From Oscillospiraceae bacterium (GTDB taxonomy: Bacteria; Bacillota; Clostridia; Oscillospirales; Oscillospiraceae), in contig JAFTFT010000029.1 of NCBI GenBank assembly GCA_017458335.1, positions 62,001 through 126,000 on the forward strand: a DNA stretch of 64,000 nucleotides, given 5' to 3'. Position numbers and translations under genes: made by a program. Under the pieces are notes generated by a model. That model saw only the letters and a program-made list of their open reading frames with translations, was not told the origin of the DNA and ran no database searches. Below are positions 8,631 to 16,998 of the stretch, piece by piece. Every line of letters starts with the position of its first letter. The stretch's first letter is position 1.

Positions 8631-8745
8631 ATGAAAAAAGAATTCCACCAGTTATTCCACCGGTTCGGCCTCAGCAAAAAGTCAGATCACCCCATTGGAG
8701 AATAAACAGATCATTTCAATAAAACGAGAAAAGAAGGAGAAAAAA

Positions 8746-10065
8746 ATGCTCGATATCCGATTTATTCGGGAAAACCCGGATGTGGTAAAGGAAAACATTC
8801 GAAAGAAATATCAGGACGCAAAACTCCCGCTGGTGGATGAGGTCATCGATCTGGATGCGAAAAACCGCGCCGCCATCACTGAGGCAAGCGAACTGCGCGC
8901 ACAGCGAAACAGGCTCAGCAAGGCAAACGGACCGCTCTTCGGCAAACTGAAGAAGGCCGCCGAGGAAGAAAAAGCCGCCATTCAGGCAGAAATTGACGCC
9001 AATATGGCCGCCGTCAAGGCCGACGATGAACGCCTGGCCGCACTCGAGGAGTTGGAAAAAACCTATAAGGAAGAGCTTCACAAAAGAATGCTTCTGATTC
9101 CGAACATCATCGATCCTTCCGTTCCCCTCGGTCCGGACGACAGCTGCAATGTTGAAGTCGAACGGTTTGGCGAGCCGGTGGTACCGGATTATGAGATTCC
9201 TTATCACACGGAAATTATGGAGCGCTTCGATGGGGTCGACATGGACGCCGCAGGCAGGACTTCCGGCAACGGTTTCTATTATCTTATGGGAGACATTGCC
9301 CGTCTGCACTCCGCCGTGCTGGCCTATGCCCGGGACTTCATGATCAACAAGGGCTTTACCTACTGCATTCCTCCCTTTATGATTCATGGCAACGTCGTGG
9401 AAGGCGTCATGAGTCAGAACGACATGGACGCCATGATGTACAAGATTGAAGGAGAAGATCTCTACCTCATCGGAACTTCCGAGCACTCCATGATCGGCAA
9501 ATTCATCGGCCAGACCCTGAATGAGAATCAGCTGCCCCAGACCCTTACCAGCTATTCTCCCTGCTTTCGGAAGGAAAAAGGCGCCCACGGCATTGAGGAG
9601 CGCGGCGTCTACCGCATTCATCAGTTTGAAAAGCAGGAGATGATCGTCGTCTGCAAGCCGGAGGATTCCATGGCCTGGTATGAGAAGATGTGGCGCCTCT
9701 CGGTGGAACTGTTCCGCAGCATGGAAATTCCCGTACGGCAGCTGGAGTGCTGCTCCGGCGACCTGGCGGATCTGAAGGTTAAGTCCTGCGACATTGAAGC
9801 CTGGTCCCCAAGACAGAAAAAATATTTTGAGGTCTGCTCCTGCTCCAATCTTTCCGACGCCCAGGCACGCCGTCTCGACATTAAAGTCAAGGGCGAGGAC
9901 GGAAAAACCTATCTGCCGCACACGCTGAACAATACCGTCGTCGCGCCGCCGCGTATGCTGATCGCGTTCCTCGAAAACCATCTTCAGGCCGACGGCAGCG
10001 TCACCATCCCAGAGGTGCTCTGGCCCTACATGGGCGGGACCAAAGTTCTGATTCCGAAGAAATAA
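8746..10065 (+). CDS. serS: Seryl-tRNA synthetase
   Basis: Class IIa synthetase of 439 residues, charging tRNA-Ser and tRNA-Sec. It has the N-terminal long coiled-coil arm (residues about 30-105, Lys/Glu/Ala rich with KAAEEEKAAIQAEI) and a catalytic core with TSEHSMIG, FRKEKGAHG (motif 2 region, RIHQFEKQEM) and a C-terminal motif 3. The start at 8746 (MLDIRFIRENPD) is favoured by AAGGAG six bases upstream; an in-frame ATG-less extension from 8695 has no family similarity. It lies between parB and mscL. No T-box or terminator was seen in the 115-base leader. Confidence 0.95.
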   Translation: MLDIRFIRENPDVVKENIRKKYQDAKLPLVDEVIDLDAKNRAAITEASELRAQRNRLSKANGPLFGKLKKAAEEEKAAIQAEIDANMAAVKADDERLAALEELEKTYKEELHKRMLLIPNIIDPSVPLGPDDSCNVEVERFGEPVVPDYEIPYHTEIMERFDGVDMDAAGRTSGNGFYYLMGDIARLHSAVLAYARDFMINKGFTYCIPPFMIHGNVVEGVMSQNDMDAMMYKIEGEDLYLIGTSEHSMIGKFIGQTLNENQLPQTLTSYSPCFRKEKGAHGIEERGVYRIHQFEKQEMIVVCKPEDSMAWYEKMWRLSVELFRSMEIPVRQLECCSGDLADLKVKSCDIEAWSPRQKKYFEVCSCSNLSDAQARRLDIKVKGEDGKTYLPHTLNNTVVAPPRMLIAFLENHLQADGSVTIPEVLWPYMGGTKVLIPKK

Positions 10066-10135
10066 GTCATTTTCCCATACAGTAGTCATTCTGCGGTTTT
10101 GTAAACCGTAAAAATAAAGAAAGAGAGGATTTCCC

Positions 10136-10573
10136 ATGAAAAAGTTTATTGAAGAGTTTAAGCAGTTCATTGCCAAAGGCAATGCGCTGCAGATGGCAAT
10201 CGGTGTTGTCATCGGCGGTGCTTTCGGCGCCATCACCAGTTCCCTGGTCGCAGACGTCATCACCCCGCTGCTCGCCGCCATCTTCAAGAGCCCGAATCCC
10301 GATGCACTGAACATCACCCTGCGCGCGGCAACGGCCGATTCCGATGCGATCGTTCTCGGTCTCGGTACTTTTATCGGCACCGTCATCAACTTCCTCGTCA
10401 TCGCTCTGGTGATCTTCTCAGTCATGAAGGCCGCCAACAAGGCCTCCGAGCTCGCCAAAGCCGCCATGAAGAAGAAGGAAGAAGAGGAAGCCGCAGCGGA
10501 AGAACCCGCCGGCCCCACCACCGAAGAGCTTCTCGCCTCCATTCTCGAAGAACTCAAGAGCCAGAAAAAGTAA
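10136..10573 (+). CDS. mscL: Large-conductance mechanosensitive channel
   Basis: Pentameric emergency release channel opened by membrane tension during osmotic down-shock; 145 residues, a normal length. The amphipathic N-terminus (FIEEFKQFIAKGNALQMAIG) is followed by TM1 with the glycine-rich IGVVIGGAFGAI pore helix, a periplasmic loop and TM2 (about residues 76-98). A charged C-terminal bundle ends in EELLASILEELKSQ. It has an AGAGAGGA ribosome site and its own strong terminator, so it is the last gene before the dnaA promoter. Its place beside dnaA is uncommon. Confidence 0.95.
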   Translation: MKKFIEEFKQFIAKGNALQMAIGVVIGGAFGAITSSLVADVITPLLAAIFKSPNPDALNITLRAATADSDAIVLGLGTFIGTVINFLVIALVIFSVMKAANKASELAKAAMKKKEEEEAAAEEPAGPTTEELLASILEELKSQKK

Positions 10574-10600
10574 TTATTATCCGACAGAAGGAAGGATACG

Positions 10601-10630
10601 GACGGCAGGATCACACCTGCCGTCTTTTTT
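10601..10630 (+). terminator. mscL intrinsic terminator
   Basis: GACGGCAGG (10601-10609) and CCTGCCGTC (10616-10624) form a perfect 9-bp stem followed by T6. Confidence 0.93.
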
Positions 10631-10637
10631 CATCCCC

Positions 10638-10674
10638 ATGTCCCGTTTTGGAACGCTCCTGACGGGGCATTTTT
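10638..10674 (+). terminator. Second hairpin before the dnaA promoter
   Basis: ATGTCCCG (10638-10645) pairs with CGGGGCAT (10663-10670, one G-U pair) and is followed by TTTT. It is a likely back-up terminator insulating dnaA from upstream transcription. Confidence 0.55.
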
Positions 10675-10728
10675 CATATCATAAAAATGAATTCCCTACT
10701 TTATAATAATTTTGTCTGCATTGTTATG

Positions 10729-10757
10729 TTGCAAGTCTTTCCATAATCTGGTATAAT
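10729..10757 (+). promoter_or_regulatory. dnaA promoter
   Basis: TTGCAA (10729-10734), 17-base spacer, TATAAT (10752-10757), about 44 bases before the dnaA ATG. The flanking AT-rich sequence shows no perfect TTATCCACA box. Confidence 0.82.
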
Positions 10758-10800
10758 ATATTGCTTTAGTTTTACCATGGTCTGGAAGGGGGATCTGTTC

Positions 10801-12114
10801 ATGAATTCACTGATGGATATCTGGCAGGAGATTCTGCGTCATCTCTCCTCACAGCTGACTCCGACCGCGATCAACACCTGGTTTTCCGACTGTGAACCGG
10901 TCGCTCTGGAGGAGTGCAGGCTTGTGATCCGCACGCCTTCCGAATTCAAGAAAAGCATCATCTCACAACGTTTTGCCTCTATCATTGTATCCTATCTGTC
11001 CGATCTGTTCTCCTGTGACTTTGACCTTCTGATTCTCGTCGGGGATGAGGAGTATGAAAAAGAGACAACGGCAGAGGACGATGATCTTCCGGAAATGGCC
11101 GGATACACCTTTGACAATTTCATTGTCGGCAACTCCAACAAGTTTGCACACGCCGCCGCGATTTCCGTTGCCGAAAACCCCGGAAAGAACTATAATCCTC
11201 TTTTTATTTACGGCAATTCCGGCCTTGGAAAGACCCACCTGCTCTGGGCGATCGGCCACTCCATCCGGGAACGCTTTCCGGAAAAGAAGATTTCCTATAT
11301 CAAGGGTGACGATTTCACCAACGAGATGGTCAAGTCCATCAAGGAAGGCAAAACGGAGGAATTCCGCAACAAGCACCGCAATGTCGATCTCTTTCTGGTG
11401 GACGACATTCAGTTCATTGCCGGCAAGCAGAGCACGCAGATCGAATTTTTCCACACCTTCAACTACATCTATGAAGCAGGGCATCAGATCGTGATCACCT
11501 CTGACCGGCCGCCGATGGAAATGTCGCTGCTGGATGACCGGCTCCGGACGCGGTTTGAAGGCGGTCTCATGGCCGATATCGCTCCGCCTGATCTGGAAAC
11601 CAGAATGGCTATTGCCCGAAACAAGGCCTCCCGTCTCGGCCTGTTTCTTCCGGATGATATCATTGAATACATCGCCTCCACCATTACCGCCAATGTCCGG
11701 CAGCTGGAAGGCGTGATCAAGCGGCTCACGGCCTATAAAGAAATTCTCAACAGCGATATCACAAGAGCTTCCGTCGACCGTGCCATTGAGGATGTCATCA
11801 AGAAGGGCACCGATATCCCGAAACCAGACAACATTATCCGTGAGACCGCGAAATACTATTCTCTCAAACCAGAGGACCTGAAGGGGAACAACCGATCCAA
11901 AAACACCGCGATGGCGAGGCAGATCTCCATGTACCTCATGCGGCAGCTCACAAATCTCTCCCTCAACGACATCGGAAAGGAACTCGGTCGAAACCATACG
12001 ACTGCGCTCAGCTCCATCCGCAAGATTGAAGAACTTATGCGCAGCGATCCGGATATGACGGGTGTGATTCGCGACATTACATCCAACATCACCACCAGTT
12101 CCGGCTCCGCCTGA
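10801..12114 (+). CDS. dnaA: Chromosomal replication initiator DnaA
   Basis: AAA+ initiator of 437 residues that binds DnaA boxes and melts the origin. Domain I (about residues 1-75) precedes a short linker. Domain III contains Walker A GNSGLGKTHLLWAI and Walker B LFLVDDIQFI, followed by sensor and arginine-finger regions (DDRLRTRFEGGL). Domain IV ends with the DNA-binding signature LGRNHTTALSSIRKI. I chose the ATG at 10801 because a GGGGG ribosome site lies about 8 bases upstream and MNSLMDIWQEIL aligns with family N-termini; an upstream in-frame start at 10777 overlaps that site. DNA-binding residues look standard, so unusual boxes are not explained by an obvious change here. Confidence 0.97.
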   Translation: MNSLMDIWQEILRHLSSQLTPTAINTWFSDCEPVALEECRLVIRTPSEFKKSIISQRFASIIVSYLSDLFSCDFDLLILVGDEEYEKETTAEDDDLPEMAGYTFDNFIVGNSNKFAHAAAISVAENPGKNYNPLFIYGNSGLGKTHLLWAIGHSIRERFPEKKISYIKGDDFTNEMVKSIKEGKTEEFRNKHRNVDLFLVDDIQFIAGKQSTQIEFFHTFNYIYEAGHQIVITSDRPPMEMSLLDDRLRTRFEGGLMADIAPPDLETRMAIARNKASRLGLFLPDDIIEYIASTITANVRQLEGVIKRLTAYKEILNSDITRASVDRAIEDVIKKGTDIPKPDNIIRETAKYYSLKPEDLKGNNRSKNTAMARQISMYLMRQLTNLSLNDIGKELGRNHTTALSSIRKIEELMRSDPDMTGVIRDITSNITTSSGSA

Positions 12115-12327
12115 GTTTTGAACGGTACGCTGTCGAAAAGTTGAAAATCCGCTGTTCATAAAATAAGAGCTTTATTTTTCAACATTGTCGACAAAGTTTT
12201 GAACAATTTTATCGAACGGTACTCTGCCTTATTTTATAAGGCTTTCTCCGGGTTTTCGACAGTTTTTTTCTCTACTACCGTTTCTTCTAAAAAAATATAT
12301 TATCTTTTCTTTTAATGAGGTGATTTT
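12115..12327. other. dnaA-dnaN spacer with ordered repeats, candidate oriC element
   Basis: A 213-base AT-rich gap. CTGTCGAAAA (12130-12139) and TTTTCGACAG (12253-12262) form a perfect 10-base inverted pair, with the self-complementary TTGTCGACAA (12185-12194) between them. GAACGGTAC occurs twice as a direct repeat (12120-12128, 12214-12222). An A/T run at 12289-12310 resembles a DNA-unwinding element. No canonical TTATCCACA is present. TTTTCGACA differs from TTATCCACA at two positions, so these may be divergent DnaA boxes; that is an inference. Confidence 0.55.
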
Positions 12328-13443
12328 TTGAAAATCAGATGCGAAAAAAAGGATCTCCTGACCGCGGTCAGCAATGTTTCCCGTGCAGCACCCGCCAAAA
12401 GCCCGATTCCCGCACTGGAAGGTATTCTGTTTGAAGCGGCGGAGGGAGGCCTGAAGCTGACGGCCTATGATACAAGGATCGGAATCTATACCACCATAGA
12501 GAGCAGTATTTTTGAAGACGGAAGCATCGTCATTCCGGCGAGATTCCTTCTGGAACTGGTCCGCCGTCTTCCGGACGGCATGGTCAGCATCGAGGCAGAC
12601 GAGAGCTTTTCCACCACCATCCGCTGCGGAAAGACCGAAGTACACGTGATGGGCATTGATCCGGAGAGCTTCCCGGAACTGAATGTCGTGAATGCCATCC
12701 AGAACATCAGTATTCCGGAATCCATTCTGAAAAGCATGATCACGCAGACCATCTTCTCCGTCTCCACTTCGGAGAGCAGACCGCTTTATATGGGCATCCT
12801 CTTTGAAGTCGGCGTATCCGACCTGACACTGGTGGCGGTAGACGGATACCGGCTTGCCAAGCGCAGCGAAGAGATGGAAAACGCGCAGATGCAGCCCTGT
12901 AACTTTGTGATTCCCGGATCATCCCTTGCGGAAGTCGAGCGGCTCTGCGGCTCGGACAGCAATGACCCTGTGTCCATTGCGCTGGGAGAGAAGCACGCCT
13001 CCTTCGCCATCGGAAACACGGTTCTGATTACCCGCCGGCTGGAAGGCGAGTTTATGAACTATCGCAAGTCCATCCCTTCCAGCTTCCGGTATGAGATCGT
13101 CGTGGAACGGGAAGAACTGATCCGTGTGATCGACCGTATCGCTCTGGTGATCAAGGACAAACAGAATTCTCCGGTCAAGATGGTCGCCGGGGAAGGCAAT
13201 CTCGAATTCTTCTGCACCACCTCTTTCGGACACGCGGAAGACAGCATCCTCTGCGAAGGAAGCGGAGAGGGCCTGAAGGTCGGCTTCAACGACCGATACT
13301 TTATGGACGCGCTGAAGGCAGCCAGCGATGAAAAGATCCGGATTTCGATGAACACCCCGTCCGCACCCATCGTGATTGAGGCGGCGGAGGGCGGCAAGTA
13401 TCTTTATATGGTGCTTCCGGTCCGACTGAGAGACAGTGAGTAA
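12328..13443 (+). CDS. dnaN: DNA polymerase III beta subunit (sliding clamp)
   Basis: Ring-shaped processivity clamp, 371 residues, with three clamp domains. The N-terminus MKIRCEKKDLLTAVSNVSRA aligns with family starts. The middle contains the FSVSTSESRPLYMGILFEV and DGYRLAKR segments, and the C-terminus ends in YMVLPVRL, the conserved clamp end. The start is TTG at 12328, supported by AGGTGA 5 bases upstream; no better ATG exists. It follows the candidate origin spacer and overlaps the S4 gene if that gene uses its upstream GTG. Confidence 0.96.
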   Translation: MKIRCEKKDLLTAVSNVSRAAPAKSPIPALEGILFEAAEGGLKLTAYDTRIGIYTTIESSIFEDGSIVIPARFLLELVRRLPDGMVSIEADESFSTTIRCGKTEVHVMGIDPESFPELNVVNAIQNISIPESILKSMITQTIFSVSTSESRPLYMGILFEVGVSDLTLVAVDGYRLAKRSEEMENAQMQPCNFVIPGSSLAEVERLCGSDSNDPVSIALGEKHASFAIGNTVLITRRLEGEFMNYRKSIPSSFRYEIVVEREELIRVIDRIALVIKDKQNSPVKMVAGEGNLEFFCTTSFGHAEDSILCEGSGEGLKVGFNDRYFMDALKAASDEKIRISMNTPSAPIVIEAAEGGKYLYMVLPVRLRDSE

Positions 13444-13447
13444 CCCC

Positions 13448-13672
13448 ATGACAGAAACAATCCTGATACAGGGAGACTTCATCAAGCTGGACGCGCTGAT
13501 GAAGTTTGCCTCCCTGGTGGCCTCCGGCGGCGAGGCGAAGATGGCCATTGCAGACGGCCTGGTCTCCGTAAACGGAGAGGTCTGCACCATGCGCGGAAAG
13601 AAAATTCATCCGGGAGATACGGTCTCCTTCTGCGGACAGGATCTTGCGGTCCAGAGCCATGATCATCCATAA
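13448..13672 (+). CDS. S4-domain RNA-binding protein (YaaA/RlbA type)
   Basis: Small S4 RNA-binding protein found between dnaN and recF in many Firmicutes and linked to ribosome function. The S4 fold is visible in LDALMKFASLVASGGEAKM, followed by VSVNGEVCTMRGKKIHPGDTV. I use the ATG at 13448 (74 residues); a GTG at 13436 inside the dnaN end would add four residues and has an equally weak ribosome site. Its end overlaps the start of recF by 14 bases, so dnaN, this gene and recF are translated as a coupled set. Confidence 0.88.
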   Translation: MTETILIQGDFIKLDALMKFASLVASGGEAKMAIADGLVSVNGEVCTMRGKKIHPGDTVSFCGQDLAVQSHDHP

Positions 13673-14768
13673 GATCGCGCTGAACGGATTTCGCAATTAC
13701 GAATGGGAGACCGCGGACTTTTCCTCCGGCACCAATGTGATTACGGGAGAAAATGCCCAGGGGAAGACCAATCTCCTGGAAGCGGTGTATCTGTTGTCCA
13801 GCGGAAAGAGTTTCCGGACGAGATTTGACCGCGAGCTGGTTGGTTTTGACTTTTCCGAGGCGGAGATCCTGGCTGAGGTCTTCAGCCATGAGCGGGAACA
13901 GAGCATCCGAATCCGGATGAGTCCCGGACAGGCCAAGCGAATCACCGTCAACGGCGTCCGGAAAACAGCTGCGGAGCTCTCGGAGACCGTCAACACGGTC
14001 CTCTTCTGTCCGGATGACCTGAATCTCATCAAGGACGGCGCCGCGGTACGCAGAAAAATGATGGATCAGGCGATTTCGCAGATCCGTCCGAAATACGCGG
14101 CTTTGCTCACGGAATTCAACCGTCTGTATGAGCATAAGACGAGGATCCTGAAGGACTGGCGGGAAAAACCGTCGCTGCTGGATACGCTGGACTCGTTTTC
14201 CGACGCGCTCTGCCGGATCTCCGCCCAGATGATCCGCTACCGTGCGTCTTACATGAGCAGACTGAACGAAGCCGTGAAGCCGATCCACGCGGACTTCTCC
14301 GGAAAAGGAGAGGAGATCGAGCTTCTCTATCACACGGTGAGTACGGTGAAAGATCCCTTCGCCCCGGCGAAAGAAATCTACTATGACATCTGCGATCACC
14401 AGGAGAGGCACCGCCAGGCGGAACTGGACAGCGCGCAGTGTCTCACGGGTGCCCATAAGGACGACATCGAGATTCTGATCAATCATCGCTCAGCAAGAAG
14501 TTTTGCCTCTCAGGGACAGACCAGAACCGCCGCGCTTTCCGTCAAGCTGGCGGAACGGGAGATTATCCTGCAGGAAACGGGGGAATATCCGATCCTGCTG
14601 CTGGACGACGTGCTGTCGGAGCTGGATGAGAAGAGACAGGAATTTGTTCTCAACCGCATCGGCGGCGGGCAGACCCTGATCACCTGCTGCGAAGACACGG
14701 ATATTTCCGGTCGGACAGGCGGAAAGGTCTTTTCCATCAACGGAGGAAGAATTCGGGAATGTACCTGA
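13659..14768 (+). CDS. recF: DNA replication and repair protein RecF
   Basis: SMC-like ATPase of 369 residues that helps load RecA at gaps. Walker A is GENAQGKTNLLEAVYLL near residue 35, with the typical N-terminal GFRNYEWE just before. The signature region (FASQGQTRTAALSVKLAE) and Walker B (ILLLDDVLSELD) lie near the C-terminus. The ATG at 13659 is preferred because MIIHKIALNGFRN matches family N-termini. It overlaps the S4 gene upstream and remB downstream. Confidence 0.96.
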   Translation: MIIHKIALNGFRNYEWETADFSSGTNVITGENAQGKTNLLEAVYLLSSGKSFRTRFDRELVGFDFSEAEILAEVFSHEREQSIRIRMSPGQAKRITVNGVRKTAAELSETVNTVLFCPDDLNLIKDGAAVRRKMMDQAISQIRPKYAALLTEFNRLYEHKTRILKDWREKPSLLDTLDSFSDALCRISAQMIRYRASYMSRLNEAVKPIHADFSGKGEEIELLYHTVSTVKDPFAPAKEIYYDICDHQERHRQAELDSAQCLTGAHKDDIEILINHRSARSFASQGQTRTAALSVKLAEREIILQETGEYPILLLDDVLSELDEKRQEFVLNRIGGGQTLITCCEDTDISGRTGGKVFSINGGRIRECT

Positions 14769-15067
14769 ACATCGGAAAAAACGCAGTGATCCGGGATGAC
14801 GAGCTCATCGGAATCTTTGATCTGGACAACTGTTCCCAATCCTTTCTGACAAGAGAGTTTCTCTCCGCGGCGGAAAAGACAGGTCAGGTCGTGAACGCGG
14901 CGGAAGACATCCCGAATTCCTTTCTGATCTGCGCCGGACAGAAGGGACGAACGACAGAGGAGAGCAGCACGGTCTATCTCTCCCAGAGCAGTTCCAGAAC
15001 ACTGGAAAAAAGAATACATCAAATGCAAACAGAACGGAGAAACACATGTCGGATATCAATGAACTGA
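14759..15067 (+). CDS. remB: RemB/DUF370-type regulatory protein
   Basis: Protein of 102 residues beginning [20 protein letters not shown], the DUF370 signature. FDLDNCSQS follows, as in YaaB/RemB proteins encoded between recF and gyrB. In B. subtilis this family (RemA/RemB) regulates extracellular matrix and osmoprotection genes as a DNA-binding oligomer. It overlaps recF by 10 bases and the gyrB start by 22 bases. The extra Arg/Gln-rich C-terminal tail (after about residue 80) may be partly a product of this overlap. Confidence 0.88.
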   Translation: MYLNIGKNAVIRDDELIGIFDLDNCSQSFLTREFLSAAEKTGQVVNAAEDIPNSFLICAGQKGRTTEESSTVYLSQSSSRTLEKRIHQMQTERRNTCRISMN

Positions 15068-16986
15068 CCCAGAAAGTAACGGAAGAATACGATGCCTCAC
15101 AGATTCAGGTTCTGGAAGGTCTGGAAGCCGTACGAAAGCGCCCCGGTATGTACATCGGTTCCACTTCCTCCTCCGGACTGCATCATCTGGTCTACGAGAT
15201 TGTCGACAACTCCATCGACGAGGCCCTGGCCGGATACTGCACCCACATCGAAGTGAGCATCGAACCGGGAGATATCATCCGTGTATCAGACAACGGACGC
15301 GGCATTCCCGTGGACATTCAGGAACAGACCGGAAAGAGCGCCCTGGAAGTCGTCTTCACGGTGCTGCACGCCGGCGGCAAGTTCGGCGGCGGAGGCTATA
15401 AGGTCTCGGGCGGTCTTCACGGCGTCGGCGCCTCGGTGGTCAATGCGCTTTCCGAATGGCTGGTGGTTCAGGTTCATAAGGACGGAAAAATCCATCAGAT
15501 GCGTTTTTCCCGCGGCGACATCGTCGAAGAAATCCATGTGGTCGGAGAAACGGATCACACCGGCACGACGGTCCGCTTCAAGCCGGATCCGGAGATGTTC
15601 GACGACACGGTGTACGACTATGAGATTCTGCACACCCGCATGCGTGAGCAGGCTTTCCTCAACGGCGGCCTGAAGATCACCCTCGAGGATCTGCGCGAGG
15701 GACAGCAGCAGCGGGAGAGCATGTGCTATGAAGGCGGAATCCGTGAGTTTGTCACCTGGCTCAACAAGCACAAGACGCCGATTCATGAGGATGTCATCTA
15801 TCTCTCCGGCAGCAGGGACGACGCCATCGCCGAAATCGCGATGCAGTATAACGACGGTTTCAATGAGAATCTGATCTCCTTTGCCAACGATATCCATACG
15901 CCGGAAGGCGGCATGCACGAGACCGGATTCAAGACAGCCCTGACCCGTGTCATCAATGCCTACGGCCAGAAGAACAATATCATCAAGGGCGAGGACAAGG
16001 TCTCCGGCGAGGATGTCCGGGAGGGAATCTCGGCGGTCATCTCCGTCAAGCTCCCCGAGGCGCAGTTTGAGGGCCAGACCAAGCAGAAGCTCGGCAACGC
16101 CTATATCCGTACCCTGGTCGACTCCATCGTAAACGAGCAGCTGACAGAGTATTTTGAAGAGCACCCGGCCGCCGCCAAGGCGATTCTGGACAAGGCGATG
16201 ATGGCCAACCGTGCCCGCGAAGCGGCGCGCAAGGCGAGAGAGTCCGTCCGTCGGAAGACCGGCCTGGAGAGCGGGCAGATGCCCGACAAGCTGCAGGACT
16301 GCAACGAGAGAGACCCGTCTCTCTGCGAGATCTACATCGTCGAGGGCGATTCCGCCGCAGGCTCCGCCATCCAGGGCCGTGACAGCCGTTTTCAGGCAAT
16401 CCTTGCCATGTGGGGCAAGATGCTGAACGTCGAAAAGGCCCGCGCGGATAAAATCTACGGCAACGACAAGCTCTATCCGCTGATCGTCGCGCTGGGCGCC
16501 GGAATCGGGGATGAGTTCAACATTGACAAGCTCCGCTATCACAAGATCATCATCATGGCGGATGCCGATGTAGACGGCTCCCACATCCGAACCCTGCTGC
16601 TGACCTTCTTCTTCCGCTATATGCGTCCGCTGATCGAACGGGGCTATGTCTATTCCGCCGTGCCGCCGCTCTATAAGCTTACCAGAGGCAAGACCCAGCG
16701 TGTGGCCTACTCCGACGAGCAGCGCGATCAGATCAGCGCCGAGATGCGCGGGGACAACCCGAATGTAAAGATCGACATCTCACGCTTCAAGGGACTCGGT
16801 GAAATGGACCCGCACGAGCTCTGGGAAACCACCATGGATCCCGAGCAGCGCTCTCTGCGGCGCATCACCCTGGGCGACGCCATCCAGGCCGACCAGGTCT
16901 TCACCGTCCTGATGGGCGAGGAAGTGGAGCCGCGCAAGGAATGGATCGAGCGCAACGCCCAGTATGTGGGCAATCTGGACATCTGA
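15046..16986 (+). CDS. gyrB: DNA gyrase subunit B
   Basis: ATPase subunit of gyrase, 646 residues, the normal short Gram-positive length. The GHKL ATPase domain shows [24 protein letters not shown] and the ATP-lid segment [20 protein letters not shown]. The TOPRIM domain follows with [11 protein letters not shown] and metal-binding [19 protein letters not shown]. The C-terminus carries the [12 protein letters not shown] segment that contacts GyrA. The start lies within the end of remB, and gyrA begins 12 bases after the stop. Confidence 0.97.
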   Translation: MSDINELTQKVTEEYDASQIQVLEGLEAVRKRPGMYIGSTSSSGLHHLVYEIVDNSIDEALAGYCTHIEVSIEPGDIIRVSDNGRGIPVDIQEQTGKSALEVVFTVLHAGGKFGGGGYKVSGGLHGVGASVVNALSEWLVVQVHKDGKIHQMRFSRGDIVEEIHVVGETDHTGTTVRFKPDPEMFDDTVYDYEILHTRMREQAFLNGGLKITLEDLREGQQQRESMCYEGGIREFVTWLNKHKTPIHEDVIYLSGSRDDAIAEIAMQYNDGFNENLISFANDIHTPEGGMHETGFKTALTRVINAYGQKNNIIKGEDKVSGEDVREGISAVISVKLPEAQFEGQTKQKLGNAYIRTLVDSIVNEQLTEYFEEHPAAAKAILDKAMMANRAREAARKARESVRRKTGLESGQMPDKLQDCNERDPSLCEIYIVEGDSAAGSAIQGRDSRFQAILAMWGKMLNVEKARADKIYGNDKLYPLIVALGAGIGDEFNIDKLRYHKIIIMADADVDGSHIRTLLLTFFFRYMRPLIERGYVYSAVPPLYKLTRGKTQRVAYSDEQRDQISAEMRGDNPNVKIDISRFKGLGEMDPHELWETTMDPEQRSLRRITLGDAIQADQVFTVLMGEEVEPRKEWIERNAQYVGNLDI

Positions 16987-16998
16987 GGCTGAAAGAAT

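Noticed and set aside
8631-8705. 24-codon ORF directly after parB
   Set aside because: It begins at the base after the parB stop but has no ribosome site and no amino-acid run or terminator that would make it a serS leader. Coding evidence is too weak.
8631-8745. T-box leader for serS
   Set aside because: The 115-base gap lacks a GGUGGNACCGCG-type T-box, specifier stem or terminator. The asnS upstream gap (15 bases) is also too short.
8716-10614. 632-residue open frame antisense to serS and mscL
   Set aside because: The plus strand encodes unmistakable SerS and MscL; the antisense frame is open because of codon bias in GC-rich genes and has no recognisable domain.
13659-13672. Frameshift suspected from many gene overlaps in the dnaN-recF-gyrB block
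   Set aside because: All proteins are full length with intact motifs; the overlaps are short and typical of coupled translation.
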